NCBI RefSeq assembly: GCF_900176515.1
Contig: NZ_FWXV01000004.1
Coordinates: forward strand, 1-64,000
DNA: 64,000 nt
Reading direction: 5' to 3'
From: Kibdelosporangium aridum
GTDB taxonomy: Bacteria > Actinomycetota > Actinomycetes > Mycobacteriales > Pseudonocardiaceae
Position numbers and translations under genes: made by a program. This document shows, in pieces, positions 17,870 to 26,538 of this stretch. The notes under the pieces are model-generated. The model saw only the letters and a program-made list of their open reading frames with translations. It was not told the DNA's origin and ran no database searches. Each line of letters begins with the position of its first letter. Position 1 is the stretch's first letter.

Positions 17870-19459
17870 ATGGCGAACCGAACTGACCAGCTCCTGAGGT
17901 CCGCGTGGACGGCCGAACCGCCTCAGTTGCCGCCGCACGCCCTGCGGTGGCTGCGGCAGGAGACTGGGCTGACGGACTCCTGGACGCCGACGCGGGTCAT
18001 GACCGCGCCGCCGTCGGAGCTGCCGGAAAAGGCGCACGAGGTGCTGACGGCGATCGTCGGCGCCGAGCACGTGCTCACCGACGAGCAGAGCAGGCTCGGC
18101 CGGACCGGCGGCCTGTCATACCTGGACCTTTTGGCGCACAAGGGAATCGGCGACGTGTCCGTGCCCGACGCGGTCGTCCTGCCTGCCGACCCGGCCGAGG
18201 TCGCCGCGGTGGTCAAGGCATGTGCGGAGCTCGGGCTGAGCATCGTCCCGTTCGGCGGTGGGACCTCGGTGGTCGGTGGCGTCAAGGCCGCGGAACGTTC
18301 GGTCGTGCTTGACCTGGCCCGCCTCGACCGGCTGGTGCTGGTGGATGAGGTGTCGCGGCTGGCGGTGTTCCAGGCCGGTGTGCGTGCGCCGGACGCCGAA
18401 AAGGCCTTGGCGGAGTACGGGCTCACGCTCGGGCATGTGCCGCAGTCGTTCGAGCGCGCCACGATCGGCGGGTTCGCCGCGACCCGGTCCGCCGGTCAGG
18501 CCTCGTCGGGTTACGGCCGGTTCGAGGACATGGTCGAAGGCGTGCGCGTCGCCACTGCGCGCGGCGAAGTCCGGTTCGGCGTGGCACCCGCTTCGGCCGC
18601 AGGTCCTGACTTGCGCCACCTCATGATCGGCAGCGAAGGCGCCTTCGGTGTGATCACCGAGGTCACGGTGCGTGTCCGGCCGTTGCCCGCAATCCGCCGC
18701 TACGAAGGCTTCGTGGTGGACGGCTGGGATCGTGGCGCGGACGTCGTGCGGAAGCTGGCACAGGATCGCGTGCTCGCGGACGTGACTCGTCTGTCTGATG
18801 TGGACGAGACAAACGTGTCGTTCGCGTTGACCGGCGGGCTGAAAGCCGCTGGGCTGCGGGCATATCTGAAGGCGCGGGGAATCAACGAACCCTGCATGCT
18901 GATCGTGGGCTGGGAGGTTCAGGACCGCCATGAGCTCGCAATGCGCCGTGCCGCGACGCTTCGCCGACTGCGTGGTTCAGTCAGGCTGGGGCGGGTGCTG
19001 GGAGAGGCCTGGCGGCACGGGAGGTTCAACGGGCCACGGCAGCGCGACGCGTTGATGAACGCGGGCGTGTGCGTGGAAACCCTGGAGACCGCAACGCATT
19101 GGTCGCAGCTGAACGAGCTGTATGCGAAGGTCCGGCTGGCGTTGACCGATTCGTTGGGACGGGCCATCGTGATGTGCCACATCTCGCACGCCTACGAAAC
19201 CGGCGCCTCGCTGTACTTCACAGTGATCGCGCCGCGGTCGATCGAAGACCCAGCGGGGCAATGGAAGCGCGCCAAAGCCGCGGCGTGCGAGGCGATCGCG
19301 GGGCTCGGCACGATCTCGCACCACCACGCCGTCGGCGTCGACCATGCTCCTTATCTGCCAGCCGAAATCGGCGATCTGGGGATGGAAGTGCTTGCCGCGG
19401 TGAAGAAGACGCTCGACCCGAGCGGGATCCTCAACCCCGGCAAGCTCATAGCTCCTTAG
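17870..19459 (+). CDS. FAD-binding oxidase of the alkyl-DHAP synthase (AGPS) family
   Basis: The 529-residue protein has a PCMH-type FAD-binding domain (about residues 95-275: VVLPADPAEVAAVVKACAEL, then VPFGGGTSVVGG, and the SRLAVFQAG/ERATIGGFAATRSAG blocks) and a C-terminal substrate domain ending ISHHHAVGVDHAPYL and LDPSGILNPGKL. The His-rich HHHA segment and YETGASLYFT are shared with alkylglycerone-phosphate synthases, which replace the acyl of acyl-DHAP by a fatty alcohol to make ether lipids. Bacterial members may have other 2-hydroxyacid substrates. It faces glpD across a shared operator, consistent with DHAP-linked lipid metabolism. Its last 14 bases overlap the convergent lipoprotein gene. 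Confidence 0.85.
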   Translation: MANRTDQLLRSAWTAEPPQLPPHALRWLRQETGLTDSWTPTRVMTAPPSELPEKAHEVLTAIVGAEHVLTDEQSRLGRTGGLSYLDLLAHKGIGDVSVPDAVVLPADPAEVAAVVKACAELGLSIVPFGGGTSVVGGVKAAERSVVLDLARLDRLVLVDEVSRLAVFQAGVRAPDAEKALAEYGLTLGHVPQSFERATIGGFAATRSAGQASSGYGRFEDMVEGVRVATARGEVRFGVAPASAAGPDLRHLMIGSEGAFGVITEVTVRVRPLPAIRRYEGFVVDGWDRGADVVRKLAQDRVLADVTRLSDVDETNVSFALTGGLKAAGLRAYLKARGINEPCMLIVGWEVQDRHELAMRRAATLRRLRGSVRLGRVLGEAWRHGRFNGPRQRDALMNAGVCVETLETATHWSQLNELYAKVRLALTDSLGRAIVMCHISHAYETGASLYFTVIAPRSIEDPAGQWKRAKAAACEAIAGLGTISHHHAVGVDHAPYLPAEIGDLGMEVLAAVKKTLDPSGILNPGKLIAP

Positions 19460-20297
19460 CCGACTCGTTGGCGGCGTTCGTGGCCTTCGCGCACGAGTCG
19501 GACGTCCCGCCCACCTCGAGCCGGGTGGTGAAATAGGACTGTTCGAGCACCGGCCGGACCAGCACCATGACCTCACACCGGTCCTGCTGGTCGGGTTCCT
19601 GGTGCCGCATTCCCTCCTTGCCGCCCACGGTCAGTGGTTCACCGTGCGCGTGCCCGGCCATGTTCTCGATCTCGTGGCTGATCAACATGGTTCCGTTCGC
19701 CCCGGTCAGTTCGCAGTTGATCAGCGTGGGGCGGCGGGCTTGGGTCAGCGCGCCGATCTGCTGGGTGAACTGGTCGATCGGCTGGCACGGATCCTTGCCG
19801 TGGAAGGGCGACGCGGCCGGGTTCTGCGGTGGCGATTTCAGCTTCGCGGCGACCGCGGTGGCCACGTCACGGGCCTGAGCGCACTGTTTTTCGTAGTCAG
19901 TGCCTTCGATGGAGATGGCGATACCCAAGTCGCCCGCCGTCTTGGCGGTGAGCGTGCAGCCGGAGTCCTGCACGGCGGTCAGGCCAGGGATTTCAACCGG
20001 TTTGGCGTCAGCCGCGACGCGTTCACCGACGTACGCCCTTGCGGTGAGCGGCGATCCGTCCGGCTGCGTGATCGTGACGACGCAGTTGTGCGCGCTCGCA
20101 CCGCTGAAGGTGCGGGCACCGACCTTGCCAAGCTTCGACAGCGCGGCCTCGTCGAGGATCGCGCAGGAGTCGACGTTGCGGAACGAGGCCCATTCGTCCG
20201 GCGGCAGCGGTACCGATGGCGTGGACTGACCAGGTTCTGCGGAGCACCCCGCGAGCAGGAGCAGGGCGACGATCACGGTATGCGGTCGAACCCTCAT
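19446..20297 (-). CDS. Lipoprotein with DUF3558-like repeats
   Basis: The 283-residue protein has a lipoprotein signal (hydrophobic VIVALLLLAGCS, lipid-modified Cys18). The mature part contains two similar halves, each with a DxCxLLD-like opening (NVDSCAILDEAAL; later DPCQPIDQFTQQIG), conserved Cys and Gly-rich strands, resembling DUF3558 of actinobacterial envelopes. It is expected to be anchored outside the membrane; function unknown. It precedes two further envelope genes on the same strand in reverse order (gaps of 29 and 47 bases), so it is probably last in a three-gene unit. Confidence 0.75.
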   Translation of the reverse strand: MRVRPHTVIVALLLLAGCSAEPGQSTPSVPLPPDEWASFRNVDSCAILDEAALSKLGKVGARTFSGASAHNCVVTITQPDGSPLTARAYVGERVAADAKPVEIPGLTAVQDSGCTLTAKTAGDLGIAISIEGTDYEKQCAQARDVATAVAAKLKSPPQNPAASPFHGKDPCQPIDQFTQQIGALTQARRPTLINCELTGANGTMLISHEIENMAGHAHGEPLTVGGKEGMRHQEPDQQDRCEVMVLVRPVLEQSYFTTRLEVGGTSDSCAKATNAANESAKEL

Positions 20298-20326
20298 ACA
20301 CCGTGATAGTACCTAATGGTCCAGAC

Positions 20327-20722
20327 CTATTCGACCCCCGATTTGCGCTTCCTGACGGCGCCGAGCCAGATCCAGCCGATCATTCCGCCGAAGAACAGTG
20401 TCCACGCGGGCAGCGCGCGGTCGTCGATACCGCGATCGCACATGGCCACGTACTCGGCCAGGATCGGCCGTTCCGGGTTGCCGAGACTCGCGGCAAGTCG
20501 TGGCGTCTCGACGCCGCCGAGGGTGTTACCGCAGCTCACCTTGACCGTGGTGGTGGTGTCCAGGGTGGATACCCGGACCGGGAGCAGGCCGAGCACCAGG
20601 CCGACGACCAGCGCGATCGACGCCAGCGACGCGACGAAGACCCGTGGCGGCAAGGTGATCTTGGCCAGCGGGTCCTCATCGGTGTTCTGCCTCGCGGCAG
20701 GCGAGAGGATCTCTGTCGACAT
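20327..20722 (-). CDS. Small membrane protein, two transmembrane helices, unknown
   Basis: The predicted 131-residue protein has a cytoplasmic N-terminus, a first helix at about residues 31-51 (VASLASIALVVGLVLGLLPV), an extracytoplasmic stretch with two Cys (VSCGNTL and YVAMCDRG) that could form a disulfide, and a second helix near 107-125 ending in RKRK. No family was recognised. The ATG at 20722 is chosen because longer translation reads through an Arg-rich non-coding-looking leader. It lies between two lipoprotein genes on the same strand. Confidence 0.65.
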   Translation of the reverse strand: MSTEILSPAARQNTDEDPLAKITLPPRVFVASLASIALVVGLVLGLLPVRVSTLDTTTTVKVSCGNTLGGVETPRLAASLGNPERPILAEYVAMCDRGIDDRALPAWTLFFGGMIGWIWLGAVRKRKSGVE

Positions 20723-20769
20723 ACGCGACAGCGTGCCTCTTCGGACCGGCCCGTGGCTAGGAAATCCGA

Positions 20770-21384
20770 TTACTTGTAATACGCGCTGCCGTCGATCGAG
20801 CCGTGCTCGCACACCGACCCGAAGTCGAACTTGACCGTGAACGGCTGCGTCTCGTCTGGCGGAATCACCGTCGCACCTTTGGACTCGGGCTCACACGGGC
20901 CCGTCGTGGACTCGGTGCCGTCGGGCACCGCGCCCCAGTGCAGGTTCTTGTACGCCTTCTGGCCCGGCTCCAGCGTGACCAGCGACGGACCCGGGTCCGG
21001 CTTGCGGGTCAGCTTGGTCGGCATCGCGTGACCGTTGGCATCGGTCAACTGCAGGCCGCCGTAACCGTACAAAGTGCACGCTTTCGAGCTCGTGTTGGTC
21101 ACAGCGAGCTTGGCGTAGCGGTTGCCCGCGGCCGCGTCGCCCGACACGATCTCGCCTTTCAGCACAGTGGGGCCGCAGCGCGCGACCTGGCTGGCGCGCG
21201 CGACGCTTTCCGGTCGCTCCGGACCAGTGGACGTGTGTTCCGGCGCGGCGGTTGGCTGCGTCGGAGTTTGTGTCACCGTCACGGTTTGCGGCGGTTGTCC
21301 GGTCGTGGGTCCACCGCCACACGCGGCCAGTGTTCCGGCTGCCAGCAGTGCCATACCTGCGAAAATCACCCTATTGCGGACCAT
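20770..21384 (-). CDS. DUF4232-family lipoprotein
   Basis: The 204-residue protein starts with a lipoprotein signal ending LAAGTLAAC (Cys22), then a Thr/Pro-rich linker (TVTVTQTPTQPTAAPEH) and a beta-sandwich DUF4232 domain: AVTNTSSKACTLYGYGGLQL, then a PGQKAYKNLHWG strand and a C-terminal Cys in SVCEHGSI. DUF4232 proteins are surface-anchored and of unknown role. The ATG has GGGAGGTG seven bases upstream, which decides the start. It is the first gene of the three-gene envelope unit. Confidence 0.85.
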   Translation of the reverse strand: MVRNRVIFAGMALLAAGTLAACGGGPTTGQPPQTVTVTQTPTQPTAAPEHTSTGPERPESVARASQVARCGPTVLKGEIVSGDAAAGNRYAKLAVTNTSSKACTLYGYGGLQLTDANGHAMPTKLTRKPDPGPSLVTLEPGQKAYKNLHWGAVPDGTESTTGPCEPESKGATVIPPDETQPFTVKFDFGSVCEHGSIDGSAYYK

Positions 21385-21466
21385 GGTGCCACCTCCCGTA
21401 ACGTAGTTACCTGGTCCTACCAGTAAGGACGGGCAACCGCACTCCGGGTTGCGAACGCTCACACGC

Positions 21467-22435
21467 TCAGGCGAATTTCCACGTGTACGCCCAGCAAATC
21501 GTGCCGCCGGGCGTTTTCACCCGAATTCGCCGGTATTCATCGCCTTCGTACGAATCCAAAGTGGCCAGTGCGGCTTTCGGGCTGCGCAACGGCAACACCC
21601 ACCCGGCTACCTGATCGGTGCCCCGCTTGAGGCCCGGGTAGCCGAAGCCTGTGTCGAAGACCTCGCCGGTGATGCTGGCCTGGTACGGCTCACCGTCGAC
21701 CCACGGCTCGACCAGTTCCCATGCGGACTCGCCGGGTTTCAGCGTGCCGTAGACGAAAACGCGCGCGGGGAACTCGTCCGGCTCGGGCGGGCCGTCCACA
21801 ACGGACACGTCCAGGCCCATCACCGGCGCGGCGGTGCCGACCAGATCACGGGCTTGCTGCTGGCCAATTTCGGCCAGCCGGACCGGCGCACCGGAAACGA
21901 GCAACGGCCAGCGGATCTCGGCCTTGCCGGTGTACGCGAGCAGACCGTCCCAGATAGACCCGTCGTCGAGCTGGACGCGCCCGGAGTGCAAGCGGGACAA
22001 CTGGTACCGGTCGCCCCGGCCCTCGCAGATGTCGAGCACGGCGACCTGAGCCGGATCGGCCATCCACACGGCATGGACCTCGGTGACATTGGGCATCGCC
22101 GCGAGCGTGACCGGTCGTTGGGTGTCCACGACCCTCAGCCCAGCGGCCCACACGGCGGACAACCCGGTGCACGTGGCCCGCAGGACGACGACGGGCCCTT
22201 CAAGCCCGAGGTTCTCGCGCAGCCAAGTGATCTTGCTCGGGTTGGCGTTCGAGCCGTACGTCAGCACGGGAACGCGCTCGGCCAGCGTCGCGGCGTTGTG
22301 TTTGGTCAGCCATTCGTCGAGGTCGTCATCGGGCGTGACCCGCCAGCCTTTGCCGTCGAGGTGGACGTAGGAGAAGGGCGGACGAGTGCCCGGGTAGGGC
22401 GCGGCGGGGTAGTCGGCGTCGGTGAACGTGCTCAC
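21467..22435 (-). CDS. Gamma-glutamylcyclotransferase (AIG2-like) domain protein
   Basis: The 322-residue protein has a C-terminal gamma-glutamylcyclotransferase-like domain from about residue 205: RVFVYGTLKPGESAWELVEP, then FDTGFGYPGLKRG and LDSYEGDEYRRIRV, with the YGTL motif and an acidic Glu in the expected place. The N-terminal 200 residues (PVLTYGSNANPSKITWLREN, later SRLHSGRVQLDDG) look like a diverged second copy carrying YGSNA. This tandem arrangement suggests a duplicated fold. The GTG start overlaps the HxlR regulator stop by four bases. Substrate unknown. Confidence 0.75.
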   Translation of the reverse strand: MSTFTDADYPAAPYPGTRPPFSYVHLDGKGWRVTPDDDLDEWLTKHNAATLAERVPVLTYGSNANPSKITWLRENLGLEGPVVVLRATCTGLSAVWAAGLRVVDTQRPVTLAAMPNVTEVHAVWMADPAQVAVLDICEGRGDRYQLSRLHSGRVQLDDGSIWDGLLAYTGKAEIRWPLLVSGAPVRLAEIGQQQARDLVGTAAPVMGLDVSVVDGPPEPDEFPARVFVYGTLKPGESAWELVEPWVDGEPYQASITGEVFDTGFGYPGLKRGTDQVAGWVLPLRSPKAALATLDSYEGDEYRRIRVKTPGGTICWAYTWKFA

Positions 22436-22803
22436 TTCTTGCGCTCGTCGTACTCGATCTGGGCCTTCTCGAACTCCGCCCACCGGTCGTCGATCAGCTC
22501 GAACAGAGCGTTGACGGCCTTGGCAGCGTCCTGACCAAGATCGGTGAGGCTGTAGTCGACATGCGGCGGGATCACCGGATGCACAACCCGGCGGACGATG
22601 CCGTCGCGCTCAAGCGCCTGCAGCGTCTGCGCCAGCATCTTCTCGCTCACGCCGCCGATAGCGCGGCGCAGCTCGCTGAACCGCATCGTGCCCTCGCGCA
22701 GGAGCATGATCTGGATCAGCACGCCCCACCGGCTGGACAGATGTTCCATGACGGCCCGCGACGGACACTTCGCGTCGAAGACGTCGACCATGGCACTTTC
22801 CAT
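22432..22803 (-). CDS. HxlR-family regulator (QorR/YtfH-like)
   Basis: The protein (123 residues from the ATG at 22803) is a winged-helix HxlR regulator: VFDAKCPSRAVMEHLSSRWG with the redox-reactive Cys, then RFSELRRAIGGVSEKMLAQT and LERDGIVRRVVHPV. An ATG four codons later (22791) has a better ribosome site (GGAAAG) and may be the true start. Homologues sense quinones or diamide through the N-terminal Cys and repress a divergent quinone reductase, exactly the arrangement here. Confidence 0.88.
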   Translation of the reverse strand: MESAMVDVFDAKCPSRAVMEHLSSRWGVLIQIMLLREGTMRFSELRRAIGGVSEKMLAQTLQALERDGIVRRVVHPVIPPHVDYSLTDLGQDAAKAVNALFELIDDRWAEFEKAQIEYDERKK

Positions 22804-22835
22804 GCACTGAGCATACGCTGGTTTCTTTCCTGAAG

Positions 22836-22869
22836 GTAAGTACAGCACTTCAAAGTAGGTACTTACTTC
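22836..22869. promoter_or_regulatory. Candidate HxlR operator between regulator and reductase
   Basis: A perfect palindrome aagtaggtactt... (22853-22864; arms aagta and tactt) is flanked by further aagta/taagt half-sites on both sides. HxlR regulators bind such GTAC-centred dyads. It lies midway between the divergent starts. Confidence 0.5.
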
Positions 22870-22898
22870 TAGTTAGTACCACTCCTAGAGTTAGTGCC

Positions 22899-23714
22899 AT
22901 GACACTTTTGTTGACCGGGGCGAACGGCCAGCTCGGCACGTTGATCAAGAAGCACCTGACCGAACGCGGCGCGACCTTCCTCGAAGGCTCCCGCACGCCG
23001 CCAGCGGGCGGCCGTCGCGTGGACTACACGGACCCGGCAGGCCTGGAACAGGCGTTCGCCGGCGTGACCAAGCTGATCCTGATCTCCGCGCCCAGCGGCG
23101 ACCGCGTCACCCTGCACCGCAACGCGGTGACAGCGGCAAAGAACGCAGGCGTCGAGCACATCATCTACACGAGCGTGACGGAGGCACCGACCTCACCATT
23201 GAGCCTGGCCGTCGACCACAAGGCGACCGAGGAAGCAATCCGTGACGCCGGACTGACGTTCACGTTCCTGCGCAACAACATGTACCACGAGAACTACACG
23301 GGACAGCTGGCGCACACCGAGGGCGTGTTCGTGACGTCCGCGGGTTCCGGGCTGCTTGCTTCGGCTGCGCGGGATGATTTCGCCCTCGCGGCTGCGGTGG
23401 TCGCCACGACACCCGGCCATGAGAACACGGCGTACGAGCTCACCGGTTCGACGGCGTGGACTTTCGACGACTTCGCCGCGCAGGTGGCTTCGATCACGGG
23501 GAAGCCTTTCGTGCACAAGAGCATTCCTGCTGCTGAGTTGCGGGCCGGGTATGTCGCGGCAGGCCTGCCGGAGGAGGCAGCTGAGGTTTTCACGGACATC
23601 TACGTGCACATCGCCGATGGGGCTTTGGCAGATGTGCGTCCGGACCTGGAGAAGCTGATCGGCCGCCAGGCGACGCCGCTCGCGGACTCCATTCGTGCGG
23701 CTGTTGGCGGCTAA
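22899..23714 (+). CDS. NAD(P)H-dependent quinone reductase, NmrA/QOR2-like (YtfG-type)
   Basis: The 271-residue protein is an atypical SDR: Rossmann motif LLTGANGQLGTLIKKHL at the N-terminus, a KLILISAPSGDR strand, the YTSVTEAPTSPLSLAVDHKA block and a FLRNNMYHENY loop matching QOR2/YtfG proteins that reduce quinones with NADPH. It has lost the standard catalytic Tyr-X3-Lys, as usual in this subgroup. Divergent from its likely HxlR repressor. It probably protects against electrophilic quinones. Confidence 0.85.
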   Translation: MTLLLTGANGQLGTLIKKHLTERGATFLEGSRTPPAGGRRVDYTDPAGLEQAFAGVTKLILISAPSGDRVTLHRNAVTAAKNAGVEHIIYTSVTEAPTSPLSLAVDHKATEEAIRDAGLTFTFLRNNMYHENYTGQLAHTEGVFVTSAGSGLLASAARDDFALAAAVVATTPGHENTAYELTGSTAWTFDDFAAQVASITGKPFVHKSIPAAELRAGYVAAGLPEEAAEVFTDIYVHIADGALADVRPDLEKLIGRQATPLADSIRAAVGG

Positions 23715-23754
23715 GGCCCCTGCGATGGCGCATCCCGCACCTGGGAACAGTGTC

Positions 23755-24030
23755 TCGGGTCTTCGTGGTGCTTTTGTTCCGGGCTCTTGAAGAGAATGGC
23801 AGGGAGGCCACCCAGAGGGAGGGGGCCTTCAGCTCGAATTCCCCCGTGTGTTTGGTGGCGCGGGCGTCCCCTCCGGTACGGCCTGCCTGACGGAACCACG
23901 GTGCGTCAAGAGGTCGGTATCGCTTCCGCTCGGGGCTGGGTTGCGTAGGCCGACCTCCTGACACCCCGTGGTTGGACAAAGCCCAGGCCATACCGGAGGG
24001 AACACCCACGAAGCCCACCCCTGTGCTACC
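23755..24030 (+). repeat. Long-hairpin intergenic repeat, copy B (core)
   Basis: The core is nearly identical to copy C at 33425-33660 over more than 200 bases and similar to copy A. The hairpin runs from 23868 to 24000: outer arms cccctccggtacggcc (23868-23883) and ggccataccggaggg, inner arms aaccacggtgcgtcaagagg and cctcctgacaccccgtggtt. The end module that precedes the core in copy C is absent here and instead lies inverted at 24283-24390. No gene was found in it. Confidence 0.75.
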
Positions 24031-24208
24031 GCACCGGAAAAGCCATCCCTGGGCCGCCGCGCCGGAACGATGCCGCATAGAAGAGCCACCCGTGTGCAGC
24101 CGCGCCGAAACGCTGCCGCACCGGAAAGCCATCCCTGTGCTGCCGCATCCGAAGCCGCCCCGTGCTGCGGCATCGGAAAGCCGCCCTGTGCTGCGGCACC
24201 AGGAAACC
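24024..24208 (+). repeat. Degenerate tandem array attached to repeat copy B
   Basis: About eight imperfect units of 17-28 bases follow the hairpin. The clearest reads gctgccgcaccggaaagcc, with variants beginning at about 24024, 24052, 24069, 24095, 24112, 24138, 24163 and 24189. Copies A and C contain only one or two such units. Each unit has a small gtgc/gcac-type dyad. There are no unique spacers, so it is not CRISPR. Confidence 0.6.
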
Positions 24209-24282
24209 CCTTCACACCCCGCGACAAACCACAGTTCCGGTTCACGCAGCACCGACCACTGTTGACAACCCAAACCCACCCC

Positions 24283-24390
24283 CAGAAAAGGACATCCCCC
24301 GCCACTCCCGGGGGGACGACCCCTGGCCAGTCTACCGGCGATATGGGCTGGTCAAGGGGGTTACTGGGTGGTTGTGGACAACCAGATTTG
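24283..24390 (-). repeat. Inverted end module of the long-hairpin repeat family
   Basis: Read on the minus strand this segment matches the start of copy C (33241-33352) over about 105 bases, including a palindrome around ttgtccaca, a ggtagactggcc motif and gggagtgg-gggggatgtcc. It is in opposite orientation to core B. Beyond it, up to the next gene, I see only a 17-base palindrome (24390-24406) and a ttatccaca DnaA-box-like sequence on the minus strand (24521-24529); no gene. Confidence 0.7.
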
Positions 24391-24737
24391 CGAACGGGCC
24401 GTTCGCGCGGACCTGTTGGTCGGGAGTCGCGCCGCCGCTGGTAAGTCGGCCCGGCGGTGATCCCGATGTCCCTGCCGAGTCAAATGTTCGAAGTGGACAC
24501 TGGGGGAGAAGTGTTCATCTGTGGATAACCGGGACTGTGTTCACCGTTCGTTCCCAGTTTTGTCGGGCCTTCTCGCTAGGCTGGAAATCGGGGGCCGGAG
24601 GCCCGTGCCGCGGAGTCAAAGTTGAGCACTTTGCCTGTCAGAGCTCAAGTTTGTGGTCGGGTCCACAGTAGATTCCCTGTGCGATCCCAACCTTCGGAGT
24701 AGTGACTTTTCTTCATGTTCTCCGGCAGGATCGCGGC

Positions 24738-26447
24738 ATGGCCAACCTAAGCCGTCGTCGGCTGCTGACAGCCACAGGTGCGTTGGGTCTGCTCGCCGTC
24801 ACACCGGCGCAGGCACTTGACCGGGCGTTGCGCGAAACTACCAAGCGCGCGATCGCCCCAGCCGGAACAACATTGGAGACCGTCGGCATCCCGGTGGGCG
24901 CCGGGTTCCGCCGGCTCGCCGCGGGCCCGGGCTGGCCGCTCGTCGTCCGCCCTGATCTCGTCGAGCCGAAGACTGGGCGCGATGATCGTCGCACGGCGCT
25001 CACGTCGTTCGTGCAACTCACCGACATGCACGTGATCGACGCGCAAAGCCCGGCTCGGGTCGAGTTCGTGCATCCGTTCATCGGGTCGGCACACCGTCCA
25101 CAGGAGACATTGGGTACGCATGGTGCCGCCGCGCTCATCAAGCGGGTCAACTCCATCAAGGGGCCGTATACCGGGCGGGCGTTCGACTTCGTGTTGAGCA
25201 CGGGCGACAACACCGACAACCACGAGATCGTCGAGCTCGAGTGGTTTCTCACGCTCCTCAACGGTGGCACGATCACCCCGAACACGGGTGACCCCGCGCG
25301 GTTCGAGGGCGTGCAGAACTCAGGTTCGACGCTGTACTGGAACCCAGCCAGCAGTGTCGCGGACATGTACAAGGACAAGGGGTTCCCGCTGATGCCGGAA
25401 CTTCTTGCCAACGCGATCAAGCCGTTCACCAGCCCCGGCCTGAACCGGCCGTGGTACAGCGTTTTCGGCAACCACGACGACAGCGTGCAAGGCACGTTCC
25501 CCAGCGGTGTGCCGCTCGTCGACGGCATCTACACCGGTTCGGTCAAGATCGAGGGCTTCTCCTCGCAGTCCGACGCCGCCAAACTCGCCCAGGCTATGCG
25601 GAACTCGCCGCTCAAGGCCGTCGAGTTGCTGCTCAACTTCCGTGGGCCGATCCGTCGCGTCACACCGGACGCCCGCCGTCGGCCGTTCACGCCGAAGGAG
25701 TACGTCGCCGCGCATCGTGATCCGCGCAACACCGGTCCCGGCCCTGTCGGCCACGGCTTCGGTCCGGCCAACGCGACCGGGCGTGACCTCTACTACACGT
25801 TCCAGATCGCATCGGGCGTCGTCGGCATTGGTATGGACACCACCAACCGCGCGGGCCTTGCCGACGGTTCGCTGGGCGACGGGCAGTTCAAGTGGGTCGA
25901 GCGCACGCTCAAAGCGGGCAGCTCGCGCTACTACGACACCAAGGGCAACCTGGTTCGTACGAGTGCTGCGGATACGTTGTTCGTCCTGTTCAGTCACCAC
26001 ACGAGCACGTCGATGGACAACCTGCTGCCGGACCCGACAAACCTGCTTGAGCCGCGACGGGACGGTGCCGCGTTGGTCGCGTTGCTCAACCGGTTCCCCA
26101 ATGTGGTGGCGTGGGTGAATGGGCACTCCCACCGGAATGCCATTACCGCGCACCGTGGCGCCACGCCCGAACAGGGCTTCTGGGAAATCAATACCGCGTC
26201 GCACATCGACTATCCACAGCACGCCAGGATCATCGAGCTGACCGACAATGGGGACGGAACACTGTCGTTGTTCACCACGCTCATTGAGGCCGACAGTCCA
26301 TACGAGGCCGACTACGGTGACGGCTCGCCGGCTGGCCTCGCGTCGTTGTACCGGCAGGTCTCGCTCAACGACCTGCACGCCGATCCAGGGTTGATGGGCG
26401 GCACGGTCGACCGCAACACCGAACTGGTCTTGGCCAAGCCGTTCTGA
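24738..26447 (+). CDS. Tat-exported metallophosphoesterase (TIGR03767 family)
   Basis: The 569-residue protein begins with a twin-arginine signal (LSRRRLLTATGALGLL). The calcineurin-type metal motifs are visible in order: FVQLTDMHVIDAQS (DxH), FVLSTGDNTDNHE (GDxx), YSVFGNHDDSVQG (GNHD), LFSHHTSTSMD (His), and WVNGHSHRNAIT (GHxH). It is therefore a di-metal phosphoesterase acting outside the membrane, with unknown phosphoester substrate. An upstream in-frame start would bury the Tat signal, so the ATG at 24738 is preferred. It follows a repeat-rich kilobase and appears monocistronic. Confidence 0.88.
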   Translation: MANLSRRRLLTATGALGLLAVTPAQALDRALRETTKRAIAPAGTTLETVGIPVGAGFRRLAAGPGWPLVVRPDLVEPKTGRDDRRTALTSFVQLTDMHVIDAQSPARVEFVHPFIGSAHRPQETLGTHGAAALIKRVNSIKGPYTGRAFDFVLSTGDNTDNHEIVELEWFLTLLNGGTITPNTGDPARFEGVQNSGSTLYWNPASSVADMYKDKGFPLMPELLANAIKPFTSPGLNRPWYSVFGNHDDSVQGTFPSGVPLVDGIYTGSVKIEGFSSQSDAAKLAQAMRNSPLKAVELLLNFRGPIRRVTPDARRRPFTPKEYVAAHRDPRNTGPGPVGHGFGPANATGRDLYYTFQIASGVVGIGMDTTNRAGLADGSLGDGQFKWVERTLKAGSSRYYDTKGNLVRTSAADTLFVLFSHHTSTSMDNLLPDPTNLLEPRRDGAALVALLNRFPNVVAWVNGHSHRNAITAHRGATPEQGFWEINTASHIDYPQHARIIELTDNGDGTLSLFTTLIEADSPYEADYGDGSPAGLASLYRQVSLNDLHADPGLMGGTVDRNTELVLAKPF

Positions 26448-26538
26448 CCGGGCGGATTCGGCTCGACTGTGTTGGCATAAGGGGAGCGCACAAACGGCTG
26501 CGTGATCGCTATGGTCTCAGGGCGATGCTTCCCAGGAG

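Noticed and set aside
24024..24208. CRISPR-like array
   Set aside because: Units are contiguous, of variable length and diverged, without unique spacers or cas genes nearby.
24370..24529. Chromosomal origin, because of DnaA-box-like motifs
   Set aside because: Only two motifs, no dnaA/dnaN or AT-rich unwinding region, so not an origin.
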